Of a DNA stretch of 64,000 nt, positions 49,339 through 62,337 are shown piece after piece. The stretch's first letter is position 1, and each line of letters opens with the position of its first letter. The position numbers were made by a program, and so were the translations under genes. The notes below the pieces were generated by a model. That model was not told the origin of the DNA, ran no database searches, and saw nothing but the letters and a program-made list of their open reading frames with translations. The stretch comes from Virgibacillus ihumii (GTDB lineage Bacteria; Bacillota; Bacilli; Bacillales; Amphibacillaceae): NCBI RefSeq assembly GCF_902726655.1, contig NZ_CACVAN010000001.1, positions 1,364,001 through 1,428,000 on the forward strand, written 5' to 3'.

Positions 49339-50733
49339 TCAGCCAAAATGGGTACGCAACGTATCTGCAAGCAAATCACGCAGAAATTCCGGCAAATAGA
49401 ACTGCTTCGTTTCCGACTTGGCTATTTCCGGAAGCAGACGGCCAAATGTGAACGTATCAGCAGTCGCTAGCTTGTACGTTTTATCCGGGTCAAGCGGACG
49501 GCCATTGCGGGTTACCTGTTCCACATATTCATGGCCGTCTTTACGGATAACTGTATCCACTTCCAGCCCGGAAAATATCATCTTGCCAATCACTTCACCA
49601 CGAAAGCCGAATCCTTTCAGCTTCAGTTCAGTCAATTCCTTCGTATAGGAGGCTCGAACAACTTCAACTAGTTCGTCACCATTCAGCTCCACTGTACAAG
49701 GATTGATTGGATGGGGACAAATGTGATGAATATCCTTATACGTCACATCACCCGCCGGAAATTGATCCAGCAGCAGCCCCGCATTGAGCATAGCCACGTC
49801 CGCTTCGGTCCATGATTTCAGGGTGTCGGTCAGTTTTTGCATCATTTCTGTCTGCTGAAACCACTTTACCTCAATAGGCTGCTCCAGATGAATGACAGGA
49901 TGCCCCAGGAGCTTATCGGCACGAACACTCATGTCATACAATGTTTGTTCAGTCTGCAGATCTTTTGCCTTATGGGTAATATCAGTTGTATGAGCTTCTT
50001 TTTTTATAATGGATTTAGCGGCGTAATCCCATGTTAACGTCACTTCTCCGATAAACGCACAATGCTTCCCTGCAGCAGTTATCAGCGTGTTGTTAATGAC
50101 CTCCCCTGTCCGGAGCAAATGGTGTGTATGGCCGCCAATAATCAGATCAACATCTTCAAAACGACGAGCAATCTCTTGATCTTCCGTGATTCCGAGATGT
50201 GACAATAGCACGATTACATCCGTTTCTTTTTTTAGTTCAGCAATATATTTTTCCAATGTTTGAAACGGGGGTGACATGTGCCAGTCCAATAATTCATAAA
50301 ACGCATTAAACGGTGCCGTCAACCCGATCATCCCGATTTTCACCCCGCCTGCTGACTGAATGTTAATCGTCGGCTTCTGCCAGAATGGTTCGTGGCCAGT
50401 CATACTGTGCAGGTTGGCGCATGTCACCTGAAATTCCGCGTCATCATATAAATGGTACAAATCATCATGAGCCAGGGTGATTCCTTCATTATTACCGATG
50501 GTCGCAAAGTCGTAGCCTGCATCATTCAGCAGCTGTACATTGGCTTTCCCCATAAATGCCTCCGCAATCGGGTGAACCCGGTCCACATGATCTCCAATAT
50601 CGATCATCCAGCATGAACTGCCTTCTGATGTGCGGCGTTCCTTCTCTGCTTTAAAATACCCGACGACACGCGACCAATTTTCAAAATTGCTATGTAAATC
50701 ATTTGTATAGTAGAAATGTATTTGTTCCTGCAT
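49339..50733 (-). CDS. yunD: YunD, metallophosphatase / 5'-nucleotidase family
   Basis: A 464-residue two-domain enzyme. The calcineurin-like domain has YYTNDLHSNFENW, DIGDHVDRVHP, TIGNNEGITLAHDD, LLSHLGITEDQE and GGHTHHLLRTG, giving the dinuclear metal ligands. The C-terminal 5'-nucleotidase substrate domain includes YTKELTELKLKGFGFRGEV and YKLATADTFTFG. It has no signal peptide, unlike most secreted 5'-nucleotidases. It probably hydrolyses nucleotides or a related phosphate ester in the cytosol. Confidence 0.92.
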   Translation of the reverse strand: MQEQIHFYYTNDLHSNFENWSRVVGYFKAEKERRTSEGSSCWMIDIGDHVDRVHPIAEAFMGKANVQLLNDAGYDFATIGNNEGITLAHDDLYHLYDDAEFQVTCANLHSMTGHEPFWQKPTINIQSAGGVKIGMIGLTAPFNAFYELLDWHMSPPFQTLEKYIAELKKETDVIVLLSHLGITEDQEIARRFEDVDLIIGGHTHHLLRTGEVINNTLITAAGKHCAFIGEVTLTWDYAAKSIIKKEAHTTDITHKAKDLQTEQTLYDMSVRADKLLGHPVIHLEQPIEVKWFQQTEMMQKLTDTLKSWTEADVAMLNAGLLLDQFPAGDVTYKDIHHICPHPINPCTVELNGDELVEVVRASYTKELTELKLKGFGFRGEVIGKMIFSGLEVDTVIRKDGHEYVEQVTRNGRPLDPDKTYKLATADTFTFGRLLPEIAKSETKQFYLPEFLRDLLADTLRTHFG

Positions 50734-50744
50734 GAAAATGCTCC

Positions 50745-51575
50745 TTACATAATTCCCTCAATAATTAAGCGTGCTCCAATAATAACAAGTATGAATCGCA
50801 GCGCCCATTCCAATATATTTCCTTTGATGAGCTGGTTAACCTTCGCACCGATTACCCCACCGATTAATGCCCCCGGGATAAACAGAATCGCATACTCCCA
50901 AATGACATGCCCCAGGAAAATATGGGTTCCGGCACTGATAATGCCAATAAAAAAAATCATGAACATCGATGTTGCTGTTGCGATATGAACTGGAATACCA
51001 AAAAGTAAAATTAATGCCGGTACCATGATTGACCCGCCGCCAATTCCAAATAGCCCCGAGAGAATCCCGACAATAACAGAAATGACAACCGCCTGCCATA
51101 CAGATATTTTATAATGGTACGTCTGGTTATCGACTGTGAAGGTACGGACTTTAGCTGCATTGGTTAAATCTATATCCGGTCGTTTCCGTTTAATCAGAAA
51201 AAGCGTGGATAAAGCAATCATCAGGATACCAAAATACAAAGTAAATCGTTCGGTATCCACAAATTGATTCAGCCACGACCCGAAAATACCGGCCGGAACA
51301 CATCCAATCAGAAACAGAAGACCCGTTTTGTAATCCACCCTCCCCTGCCTCATATAAGAAACTGTTGATGAGAGAGCGGTAAAAACCATTGTGACAAGGG
51401 AAATTCCGACAATCATCTGCGGTTCTGCCCACGAGAACACATCCGAATGTTTATATAAAAATAACAGGCTTGGAATAAGGACAATCCCGCCACCGAGCCC
51501 AATCAGGCTGCCAACAAATGCCGCCGCGACAGCTATTACAACACATAAAATATAAACCAATACAATCCCTGCCAA
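50745..51575 (-). CDS. yunE: TSUP (TauE/SafE) family permease YunE
   Basis: A 276-residue protein with eight helices in two related halves: AFVGSLIGLGGGIVLIPSLL and VGILSGLFGIGGGSIMVPAL repeat the GxGGG-P family signature. TSUP proteins export or import sulfite, organosulfonates or other small anions; the substrate here is unknown. It lies 12 bases upstream of yunD on the same strand and is probably cotranscribed with it. Confidence 0.9.
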   Translation of the reverse strand: MAGIVLVYILCVVIAVAAAFVGSLIGLGGGIVLIPSLLFLYKHSDVFSWAEPQMIVGISLVTMVFTALSSTVSYMRQGRVDYKTGLLFLIGCVPAGIFGSWLNQFVDTERFTLYFGILMIALSTLFLIKRKRPDIDLTNAAKVRTFTVDNQTYHYKISVWQAVVISVIVGILSGLFGIGGGSIMVPALILLFGIPVHIATATSMFMIFFIGIISAGTHIFLGHVIWEYAILFIPGALIGGVIGAKVNQLIKGNILEWALRFILVIIGARLIIEGIM

Positions 51576-51694
51576 TCCAAGTCTCTACCCTTATAGTAGC
51601 ATTAATCGAAAGAGAATTGCACGATTTTAAATTGTAGTGACTCATTCTTATTTTCATGAATCGGGCAAAAAACTGCAATCGTCCATACAATTGG

Positions 51695-51727
51695 AGTGCC
51701 ACATAAATCCATTATTTATGTGGCACT
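51695..51727. terminator. perfect 14-bp hairpin downstream of the MFS gene
   Basis: AGTGCCACATAAAT pairs without mismatch with ATTTATGTGGCACT around a 5-base loop. No T-run follows on either strand, so it may act as a transcript-end stabiliser as much as a terminator. Confidence 0.6.
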
Positions 51728-51744
51728 GTGTAAAGCATATTTAC

Positions 51745-53229
51745 TTAATCATCTTTTTCACCTTGGTCATTATCATCTTTTCTTTCTGCGATTTCACTTT
51801 TTTCTTCCCTCCACCATAAAGCTTCCTCAGGATCCTCTAAAACATCCTCTATTTCATGCTGTTCCTCTACAGCAGGCGGCTGTCCTCTGAGTGATTTTCC
51901 TGAAGTTTCGACAACAAAGAATGCAACAATAATTATACCGATAACCGATGCAAACATGATATAGTATGCAGGAACCATCCTGCTCATCGTTGCACTGATT
52001 AACCATGAAACAACCAGCGGGGCAGTACCGCCAAATATTGATGTTGCCACATTATACGTAATCGCCAATGACCCGTATCGTACTTCTGTAAAAAAGAGGG
52101 AAGGCAATAACGACGGCATAACACCTTGGAAAGAGGCAAGTAAAGCGCCCAAAATTAGTAACCCCAAGAAAACCAGCCAACTATTTCCACTTCCGATTAA
52201 CAGAAAGGATGGGATTGATAAAATAATCATTCCGGATATCCCGAACAAAATAATCCGCTTATTTCCAATACGGTCACTAAAATAACCTGCCATTAAGACA
52301 AATGGAATCATGATGACCATCACGACCAATATCAGCAACAATCCTTTTGTATTTCCATAGCCAAGCACAGCATTTAGATGAGAAGGCATGTAAGTCAAAA
52401 TCACGTAGTAAACCGTATTGTAGAATGATACCAATCCCAAGCCAATCAGTAATGACCTGCGATGATATACGAAAATATTTTTAAGGGATGCTTTTTGTTT
52501 TTTCTCTTCCTCTTCTTCCTCACTCCTGGATTCAAAAGCCGGAGTTTCTTCCAAATTACTACGCAAATAAAACCCAATGATACCAATAGGTGCAGCTATG
52601 ATGAACGGGATTCGCCATCCCCAGTCATGCATCGTTTCTGATCCCAGTACATAACTTAGAAGAGTAACAATTCCAGCACCAGTGATATAGCCTACCAACG
52701 TACCTACTTCCAGACCGCTGGATAAAAATCCACGTTTCTTATCAGCCGTTGATTCGGCAATAAATGTCATAGCACCTGAATATTCCCCACCTGCTGAAAA
52801 ACCTTGAATAAGCCTTGCCACAAGCAATAATATCGGTGCAGTTATACCGATGGAAGAATAGGTTGGAATCAGCCCGATGCTTAGTGTTGCAAATGCCATG
52901 ATAATTAACGTAATAGCCAGTATTCTTTTCCGTCCGATTCGGTCACCAAGCATTCCGAAAAACAATCCACCGAATGGACGGACCAAAAAGGCGACAGCAA
53001 ATGTAGCAAAACTGAACACTAACTGTAATGGACCGCTGAATTCAGGGAAAAACAACGCACCTAGAATAACCGCGAGATATGAATAAATACCAAAATCAAA
53101 CCATTCCATTGCGTTACCAATTGCTGTTGCGATAACTGATTTCCTTGCCAGCTTTGTGTCCACAACAGTCACATCATCTTTATGTAAGTGTTGCATATTT
53201 TTTTTACGAAATTTTTTCTTTTTATCCAC
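51745..53229 (-). CDS. MFS transporter, ProP-like metabolite/H+ symporter
   Basis: A 494-residue, 12-helix transporter. Family marks are ATAIGNAMEWFDFGIYSYLA, RPFGGLFFGMLGDRIGRKR, ARLIQGFSAGGEYSGAMTFI and ESTADKKRGFLSSGLEVGTL. This is the metabolite/H+ symporter group that includes ProP and citrate or shikimate carriers. The C-terminal 60 residues are acidic and charged, as in osmosensing ProP, and compatible solute uptake would suit a halotolerant host. This is inference. The start is GTG at 53229 after AGGAGG. Confidence 0.85.
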   Translation of the reverse strand: MDKKKKFRKKNMQHLHKDDVTVVDTKLARKSVIATAIGNAMEWFDFGIYSYLAVILGALFFPEFSGPLQLVFSFATFAVAFLVRPFGGLFFGMLGDRIGRKRILAITLIIMAFATLSIGLIPTYSSIGITAPILLLVARLIQGFSAGGEYSGAMTFIAESTADKKRGFLSSGLEVGTLVGYITGAGIVTLLSYVLGSETMHDWGWRIPFIIAAPIGIIGFYLRSNLEETPAFESRSEEEEEEKKQKASLKNIFVYHRRSLLIGLGLVSFYNTVYYVILTYMPSHLNAVLGYGNTKGLLLILVVMVIMIPFVLMAGYFSDRIGNKRIILFGISGMIILSIPSFLLIGSGNSWLVFLGLLILGALLASFQGVMPSLLPSLFFTEVRYGSLAITYNVATSIFGGTAPLVVSWLISATMSRMVPAYYIMFASVIGIIIVAFFVVETSGKSLRGQPPAVEEQHEIEDVLEDPEEALWWREEKSEIAERKDDNDQGEKDD

Positions 53230-53587
53230 CTAGTTGCTCCTCCTCGTTTTCGTCTCTTTCTTATCCTAACCGAAACCCGTGGAATTATATTTTATTTCCA
53301 CAAGTTTTATTTTCCTTTCCAGAAAAAATTAAAACCTATTTTATGTGATTAACTAAATAAAATTACCTGAGTGACTGAAGCACCTCCAGTTTAAAAAATA
53401 TGTATTGACTATTATAACAATCTCGTCCAGCAGCCGAAATGGTCAAATAACCTATTTTTGCGTTCATTTGTCATGAACAAAAAATCCACGAAGCATATTA
53501 TGAACTTCATGGACTTCAAATCCTACAAAAAATTTGAGGCATTGCTACTGTAATTAAAGTTACCCATAAAAATAAGACCTTCACACC
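53230..53587 (-). promoter_or_regulatory. MFS gene leader with an upstream terminator-like hairpin
   Basis: The gap between sufB and the MFS gene holds a second terminator-like hairpin at 53479-53513 (minus strand TCCATGAAG / CTTCGTGGA, then TTTTTTG), beyond the suf terminator. A TATAAT box follows (GAGATTGTTATAATAG, about 53410-53426) and then a ~190-base leader to the GTG. The hairpin may be a backup suf terminator or may end a short transcript. No protein gene is seen. Confidence 0.5.
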
Positions 53588-53626
53588 AAAAAACCCCTTG
53601 TCACAAATATTGCTGTGACAAGGGGG
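53588..53626 (-). terminator. Rho-independent terminator of the suf operon
   Basis: On the minus strand CCCCTTGTCACA pairs with TGTGACAAGGGG, followed by six T. Confidence 0.93.
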
Positions 53627-53633
53627 GTATTTA

Positions 53634-55031
53634 TTAACCGATAGAACCTTCCATTTCCATCTTGATCAGCCGGTTCATTTCGACTGCGTATTCCATTGGA
53701 AGTTCTTTTGTAAATGGCTCAATGAAGCCCATGACAATCATTTCAGTCGCTTCTTCTTCGCCAAGTCCGCGACTCATCAGATAGAAGAGCTGTTCTTCTG
53801 ATACTTTGGATACTTTAGCTTCGTGCTCCAGTGAAATATTGTCATTGTTGATTTCGTTGTATGGAATCGTATCTGATGTTGATTCATTATCCATAATCAG
53901 CGTATCACATTCGATATTGGAACGGGCATTGTCTGCTTTGCGTCCGAAATGGACAAGTCCGCGGTAGTTAACTTTACCGCCTTGCTTGGAAACGGATTTT
54001 GAAACAATGCTTGACGATGTGTTTGGAGCCAGGTGATACATTTTTGCACCTGCATCCTGAACCTGCCCTTTTCCGGCTATTGCGATTGACAGTGTATTTC
54101 CCCGTGCGCCTTCACCCTTCAGAAGACATGAAGGATATTTCATCGTCAATTTGGACCCAAGGTTTCCGTCGATCCATTCCATTGTTCCATTTGCATCAAC
54201 AGAAGTACGTTTTGTAACCAGGTTATAAACGTTATTTGCCCAGTTTTGGATTGTAGTATAACGGCAGTACGCATCTTTATGAACAAAAATCTCAACAACT
54301 GCACTATGCAGAGAGTTTGTTGTATAAACCGGTGCAGTACAGCCTTCCACATATTGTACGGAAGAGCCTTCATCGGCAATAATCAGCGTACGTTCGAACT
54401 GCCCCATATTTTCCGAGTTAATACGAAAATATGCCTGCAGTGGTGTTGTTGATTTAACACCTTTTGGTACATAGATGAACGAACCGCCGGACCATACTGC
54501 TGAGTTCAGTGCAGCAAACTTATTGTCCGAGGAAGGAATAACTTTTCCGAAATATTCTTTGACAAGATCTTCATTTTCTTTCAGCGCTGTATCCGTATCC
54601 TTAAAGATGATACCGAGTTCTTCCAAGTCTTCCTTCAGGTTATGGTATACTACTTCAGATTCATACTGAGCTGATACACCTGCCAAATATTTTTGTTCCG
54701 CTTCCGGAATACCAAGTTTATCGAATGTCTGCTTGATTTCATCTGGTACTTCATCCCAGGTTTTACCTTGGCGCTCAGATGGTTTGACATAATAGACAAT
54801 TTCATCAAAATCCAATTCCGAAAGGTCGCCGCCCCATTGTGGCATCGGCATTTTATAAAATTGTTCCAATGATTTCAAACGATAATCCAGCATCCACTGT
54901 GGTTCTTCCTTCATTCTGGAAATTTCTTCAACCACTTCACGTGTCAAACCTTTTCCAGAGCGAAAAACTGATACGTCTTTATCATGAAAGCCATATTTAT
55001 AGTCTTCCATTTCAGGCATGTTTTTAGCCAT
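53634..55031 (-). CDS. sufB: Fe-S cluster assembly protein SufB
   Basis: A 465-residue Suf[78 protein letters not shown] and [20 protein letters not shown]. SufB scaffolds nascent clusters with SufC and SufD; the Cys in VEGCTAP is the conserved cluster/sulfur acceptor. Last gene of sufCDSUB. GGAGG lies upstream of the ATG. Confidence 0.97.
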   Translation of the reverse strand: MAKNMPEMEDYKYGFHDKDVSVFRSGKGLTREVVEEISRMKEEPQWMLDYRLKSLEQFYKMPMPQWGGDLSELDFDEIVYYVKPSERQGKTWDEVPDEIKQTFDKLGIPEAEQKYLAGVSAQYESEVVYHNLKEDLEELGIIFKDTDTALKENEDLVKEYFGKVIPSSDNKFAALNSAVWSGGSFIYVPKGVKSTTPLQAYFRINSENMGQFERTLIIADEGSSVQYVEGCTAPVYTTNSLHSAVVEIFVHKDAYCRYTTIQNWANNVYNLVTKRTSVDANGTMEWIDGNLGSKLTMKYPSCLLKGEGARGNTLSIAIAGKGQVQDAGAKMYHLAPNTSSSIVSKSVSKQGGKVNYRGLVHFGRKADNARSNIECDTLIMDNESTSDTIPYNEINNDNISLEHEAKVSKVSEEQLFYLMSRGLGEEEATEMIVMGFIEPFTKELPMEYAVEMNRLIKMEMEGSIG

Positions 55032-55095
55032 GCTGAATACCTCCTTATAGTGTTCGTACTTTATAGTTCCAAAACTGATTTAATCAGTAACCCTT

Positions 55096-58047
<2,952 letters not shown>

Positions 58048-58065
58048 TTTACCCCTCCTAACTTT

Positions 58066-58854
58066 TTACGCTTTTTGTTCAACTGTTTCGTCGTCTTCAA
58101 TGCCAAGTTCTTCCTTAATCCAGTCATAACCTTCAGATTCAAGGCGCTGCGCCAGTTCAGGTCCGCCGGATTTCACTACACGTCCCTGCATCATTACATG
58201 CACTTTATCCGGAGTAATGTAGTTCAACAGACGCTGATAGTGGGTAATAATCAGGCAGCCAAAGTTGTCATCACGCATTTTATTAATCCCTTTAGATACG
58301 ACTTTCAATGCGTCGATATCCAGACCGGAGTCAATTTCATCCAGAATCGCAATTTCCGGTTTGATGAGCATTAATTGAAGAATCTCATTACGCTTTTTCT
58401 CCCCGCCGGAGAATCCTTCATTCAAATAGCGCTGTGCCATGTTTTTGTCGATCTCCAGAAAATCAAGCACGCTGTCCATTTCCTTAATGAATTTCATCAA
58501 CGAAATTTCGTCGCCTTCTTCACGGCGTGCGTTAATAGATGAACGCAAAAAGTCGGATGTTGTTACACCGCTGATTTCACTTGGGTATTGCATACCAAGA
58601 AACAATCCTGCCCGTGCACGCTCATCAACTTCCATTTCCAGAACGTTTTCACCGTCCAGGAGCACTTCCCCTTCAGTGATTTCAAATTTTGGATGACCCA
58701 TGATTGCTGAAGCAAGTGTTGACTTACCAGTACCATTGGGTCCCATTACTGCATGGAATTCGCCACCCTTTATCGTAAGGTCTACACCTTTTAATATTTG
58801 GTTACCTTCAATGGTTACATGAAGATTCTTGATTTCTAACGTCGATCCTGCCAT
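58066..58854 (-). CDS. sufC: SufC ATPase of the Suf complex
   Basis: A 262-residue ABC-type ATPase: Walker A MGPNGTGKSTLASAIMG, signature GFSGGEKKRNEILQ, Walker B EIAILDEIDSGLD and the H-loop LIITHYQRLL. It is cytosolic and drives SufBCD rearrangement rather than transport. First gene of the operon, with GGAGG upstream. A TATAAT box at about 58930-58945 on the minus strand (TAAGATTATAATGAG) may be the suf promoter. Confidence 0.97.
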   Translation of the reverse strand: MAGSTLEIKNLHVTIEGNQILKGVDLTIKGGEFHAVMGPNGTGKSTLASAIMGHPKFEITEGEVLLDGENVLEMEVDERARAGLFLGMQYPSEISGVTTSDFLRSSINARREEGDEISLMKFIKEMDSVLDFLEIDKNMAQRYLNEGFSGGEKKRNEILQLMLIKPEIAILDEIDSGLDIDALKVVSKGINKMRDDNFGCLIITHYQRLLNYITPDKVHVMMQGRVVKSGGPELAQRLESEGYDWIKEELGIEDDETVEQKA

Positions 58855-59092
58855 GTTGATACCTCCAGTTACTATTTATGTTCTTTATTTCAAATGGACT
58901 TTATATCCATTCTCAATCTATTCTCATTATAATCTTAAATCATTTCGAATCTATAATCAACTCTTTAATATGCATGAAATAAGATATTTGAATATAAAAA
59001 AACTTCAAGTTTATGACCAAGTTTCTACATTATTATATATTATTTATTGTTGGAAATTAACCTTCCAGTAAAATTTCTTCAATAAAACATAT

Positions 59093-59129
59093 CAAAAAAT
59101 CGCTGGTACCCAAAGGGAGCACCAGCGAT
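59093..59129 (-). terminator. terminator of the 56-residue protein gene
   Basis: On the minus strand ATCGCTGGT pairs with ACCAGCGAT, then TTTTTT. It starts six bases after the small gene's stop, which supports that gene. Confidence 0.88.
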
Positions 59130-59134
59130 AGTCT

Positions 59135-59305
59135 TTATTTATGAAGTTGACTGTCAATTTCAGCTACTATTTTCTTACATTTATCATATTCATGCTGTCG
59201 TCTCTTTTCAACATAAATGCGTTTGTCAAGTTTTCTTTCATACTCGGCAAATCCAATTCTGTGCGACTGTTGCATCGCTTTCTCCATCTCTGGAGTGTAA
59301 TTCAT
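59135..59305 (-). CDS. small charged protein (56 residues), unknown
   Basis: An intact small ORF: MNYTPEMEKAMQQSHRIGFA, then EYERKLDKRIYVEKRRQHEY and DKCKKIVAEIDSQLHK. It is hydrophilic and predicted fully helical, with one cysteine. A strong terminator follows six bases after the stop. The ribosome binding site is weak (GTGGA, seven bases before ATG). It lies alone between metQ and sufC in a 670-bp gap otherwise free of genes. No family is recognised. Confidence 0.6.
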   Translation of the reverse strand: MNYTPEMEKAMQQSHRIGFAEYERKLDKRIYVEKRRQHEYDKCKKIVAEIDSQLHK

Positions 59306-59525
59306 TTTAATTCCACTATAAATAGTGAATCATCCTTTCGAATTATTTACAACAATTATCGTAACACAGGACAATTCCCACTCCAAAAGCGATTTAAACC
59401 TCTGTGAAACCCCAGGTCCATGTTTAATTCACTGAAAAATAGATAGCCGACTTTCATAAAAACATTTGGCAAAATGCTCTGATTTGCTAGGTTTTCCTTA
59501 AAATTCGACTTTCGAGCAGACCACT

Positions 59526-60359
59526 TTACTTGTCGTCAGATGCCTTGCCGTCAACCGGCACAACCGCTCCATCGAATTCTTTCAGGATATAATCTTGAAT
59601 TTCCTTGGAATGAAGCACATCCACCAGTGTATTTAATGCTTCATTATCCTTGTTTTCTTTCTTAACAGCAACCACATTCACATACGGTGATTCCTCACCC
59701 TCAATAATCAGTGCATCCTCTGTCGGATTTAAACCTGCGCCAATCGCATAGTTTGTATTGATGGCCACCAGTGTATTTTCTTCCGTTTCATAAAGTTCCG
59801 GCAGAAATGCTGCTTCATATTCAGGGGAAAACATCAGATTTTTCGGGTTTTCCACAATATCATCGACGGTCGCTTCCACTTTATCAACACCATCAGCCAA
59901 TTTAATCAGGCCTGCTTTTTCAAGTAAGGCTAATGTGCGACCATGGTCTGCAACGGAACGACTCATCAGTACTTCCGTTCCTTCCTTAACTTCTTTAAGA
60001 CTGTCATACGTTTTGGAATATATCCCCATAGGTTCGATATGGATGCCACCAAGGTGTGTAAAATTATAACCGAGTTCTTCCTTTTGTGTTTTTAAATATG
60101 GAATATGCTGAAAATAGTTTGCATCAATTTCACCGTTGGACAGGTCTTTATTTGGCAGTATATAATCCTGATATTCCTCAATTTTAAGGGTAATACCCTT
60201 TTCCTTCAAAATTGGCTTTGCTTTCTCCAAAATTTTTGCATGTGGTGTACTGGATGCACCAACTTCAATAACATTGTCTTTCGCGCTGGATTCCTCCCCA
60301 CCGCACGCTGCGAGTATCAAAATAAATAATACAGATAATAGTGCCAAAATCTTTTTCAT
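59526..60359 (-). CDS. metQ: methionine-binding lipoprotein MetQ
   Basis: A 277-residue NlpA-family lipoprotein: signal KKILALLSVLFILILAAC, lipid Cys19. NlpA marks follow: VIEVGASSTPHAKILEKAKP, NGEIDANYFQHIPYLKTQK and LGGIHIEPMGIYSKTYDSLK. It captures methionine for the MetNP transporter. It lies 15 bases after metP. Control comes from the S-box ahead of metN. Confidence 0.95.
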   Translation of the reverse strand: MKKILALLSVLFILILAACGGEESSAKDNVIEVGASSTPHAKILEKAKPILKEKGITLKIEEYQDYILPNKDLSNGEIDANYFQHIPYLKTQKEELGYNFTHLGGIHIEPMGIYSKTYDSLKEVKEGTEVLMSRSVADHGRTLALLEKAGLIKLADGVDKVEATVDDIVENPKNLMFSPEYEAAFLPELYETEENTLVAINTNYAIGAGLNPTEDALIIEGEESPYVNVVAVKKENKDNEALNTLVDVLHSKEIQDYILKEFDGAVVPVDGKASDDK

Positions 60360-60374
60360 CTGAATTCTCCCCTT

Positions 60375-61043
60375 TTATCTTTTATCTAATTTTTTGGAAA
60401 TAAAGTCTCCAATGAACTGAAAAATAAATACAATAATTACAATTAAGATTGTACAAATCAGAACGACATCAAATTCCTGGCGTTGAAAACCAAAGAAATA
60501 AGCGTAACTTCCAAGTCCACCTGCACCGATAACACCTGCCATCGCAGTGTAGCTGATTAGCGCAATGGCGGTTACGGTCAGACCTGATACAAGTGCAGGC
60601 ATCGATTCCGGCAACAGAACCCGAAAAATTATTGTCAAGCTTTTAGCACCCATTGATTTGGCTGCCTCGATGACACCTTTGTCCACTTCTTTCAGGGCAA
60701 TTTCAACAAGCCTTCCGTAAAAAGGTGCCGAACCGATTATCAAAGCGGGCAACGCGGCATTCGGTCCGCGGACTGTACCGATTAAAAAGTCAGTAAAAGG
60801 AAAAAGCAGTAAAATCAGTATAATAAACGGTATTGCCCGGGACACATTCACAATGGCTGCAACAATCACGTTAAAAGTTTTATTCTGCCAGATACCGCCT
60901 CTATCTGTCAGATAAAGCATTAGCCCTAGTGCAATCCCGAGAACCAGTGTCCCAATCAATGCGAGGACCGTCATATAAAATGTCTCATATGTCGCGATCC
61001 ATAACTCCTGTGTATCGATATTCGGAAACAACTCAGTCAACAT
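60375..61043 (-). CDS. metP: methionine ABC transporter permease MetP
   Basis: A 222-residue MetI-type permease with five helices; the EAA loop is present as KEVDKGVIEAAKSMGAKSLT. A further mark is SRAIPFIILILLLFPFTDFL. The ATG at 61043 overlaps the metN end by 11 bases and follows GGAGGTGG by eight bases; the in-frame start at 61076 lies inside metN without a ribosome binding site. Confidence 0.95.
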   Translation of the reverse strand: MLTELFPNIDTQELWIATYETFYMTVLALIGTLVLGIALGLMLYLTDRGGIWQNKTFNVIVAAIVNVSRAIPFIILILLLFPFTDFLIGTVRGPNAALPALIIGSAPFYGRLVEIALKEVDKGVIEAAKSMGAKSLTIIFRVLLPESMPALVSGLTVTAIALISYTAMAGVIGAGGLGSYAYFFGFQRQEFDVVLICTILIVIIVFIFQFIGDFISKKLDKR

Positions 61044-62064
61044 CGCGAACCACCTCCACTTCAACAGAGGTTTCATTCACTATATAGTTAACTGCCTTAT
61101 CCATTTCAGCCAATTCGCCATCGATCTGGACAAACAGCGTTCCATATGCCCCACGCTGTGTCTGCGTTATTTTCCCCTGCAAAATATTAATGTCAATGGC
61201 AAACTTTTTGGCAACTTTACTGACCAATGCCTGATTCGCCGTTTCCCCAATGAAGTGCAAGCGGATGATTTTGCCGCTTTCATACGTTTCAATCAACTTA
61301 GTGTAGCCTTCATTCTCGTCACTGGTTCCCATTACCTGTTCCACAAATTTTCTCGTGACCTGTTGCTGGGGTCTCAAAAAGACATCCAGCATATCACCCT
61401 GTTCAACAACTTTTCCTTCTTCCATGACCGCAACTCGGTTGCAGATTTTACGAATTACATGCATTTCATGGGTAATCAGGATAACAGTCAGCCCGAGTTT
61501 TTTATTGATGTCGACTAAAAGATCAAGAATCGCATTCGTTGTTTCCGGATCAAGTGCTGATGTAGCCTCATCACAGAGGAGCACTTTCGGCCGGTTAGCC
61601 AGTGCCCTAGCGATGCCGACCCGCTGTTTCTGTCCGCCGCTCAATTGTGATGGATAGGCATTATCTCTGCCGGACAAGCCAACCAGCTTGATTAATTCCT
61701 CTACACGGGCTTCACGTTCACGCTTCGGCACACCGGCGATTTCGAGCGGGAATGCAATATTATCTTTTACTGTCCGCGACCAAAGTAAATTAAAATGCTG
61801 AAAGATCATCCCGATTTCCTGTCGCGCCAGTCGCAACTGTTTATTATTCAGTGCTGTAATTTCCTGCTGATTAATGACAATCCGTCCATCTGAAGGATCT
61901 TCCAAACGGTTCAAAAGCCGTACAAACGTACTTTTTCCAGCACCGCTGTAGCCTATAACGCCAAATATTTCTCCTTCGTTTATCGAAAGGGTTAAATCGT
62001 CAACAGCTGTAATTTCATTCTTATTTGATGTGAATACTTTGCTTAAACCCTCTATTAAAATCAA
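61033..62064 (-). CDS. metN: methionine ABC transporter ATPase MetN
   Basis: A 343-residue ATPase: Walker A GVIGYSGAGKSTFVRLLN, Q-loop IGMIFQHFNLLWSRTV, signature SQLSGGQKQRVGIARAL, Walker B VLLCDEATSALDPET. The C-terminal ~90 residues form the NIL domain that binds methionine and inhibits transport when the cell is replete. Two adjacent TTG codons could start it; I chose 62064, six bases after AAGGAGG, rather than 62067. Confidence 0.96.
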   Translation of the reverse strand: MILIEGLSKVFTSNKNEITAVDDLTLSINEGEIFGVIGYSGAGKSTFVRLLNRLEDPSDGRIVINQQEITALNNKQLRLARQEIGMIFQHFNLLWSRTVKDNIAFPLEIAGVPKREREARVEELIKLVGLSGRDNAYPSQLSGGQKQRVGIARALANRPKVLLCDEATSALDPETTNAILDLLVDINKKLGLTVILITHEMHVIRKICNRVAVMEEGKVVEQGDMLDVFLRPQQQVTRKFVEQVMGTSDENEGYTKLIETYESGKIIRLHFIGETANQALVSKVAKKFAIDINILQGKITQTQRGAYGTLFVQIDGELAEMDKAVNYIVNETSVEVEVVRDVD

Positions 62065-62101
62065 CAAAATCCTCCTTCAGACACTATTATGCGCCATAAA
62101 A

Positions 62102-62274
62102 AATAGAAAAACGTCTTTCCGTAAGAGAACAGAAAGACGTAAAATTGCATCTTCACGTTCTCTCATCTGTCAAAGCAAATGCTTTGCAGGAATTGGCACC
62201 TTTCAAATAAAAAATTATTTGAGGTTGCCGCGGTTTCGCAGGGCCAGCCCCTCCACCGCTCAGGATAAGAGAAT
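62102..62274 (-). promoter_or_regulatory. SAM-I riboswitch (S-box) with terminator, metNPQ leader
   Basis: On the minus strand the S-box core is intact: CTCTTATCCTGAGCGGTGGA, GGGGCTGGCCC, AAACCGCGGCAACC, AAGGTGCCAATTCCTGC and GATGAGAG closing P1 (aptamer about 62159-62274). The terminator ACGTCTTTC / GAAAGACGT lies at 62111-62140, followed by TTTTTCTATTT. SAM binding should stop transcription of metNPQ. Confidence 0.96.
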
Positions 62275-62337
62275 TCACATATTTAATTAATAAAGTATAA
62301 AAATGATATTAGCACGCTTCTTCATGCATGTCAATTA

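Noticed and set aside
58855..59090. Fur box upstream of sufC
   Set aside because: GATTATAATGAGAATAG-like sequence bears some likeness to a Fur site, but the palindrome is too poor to call.
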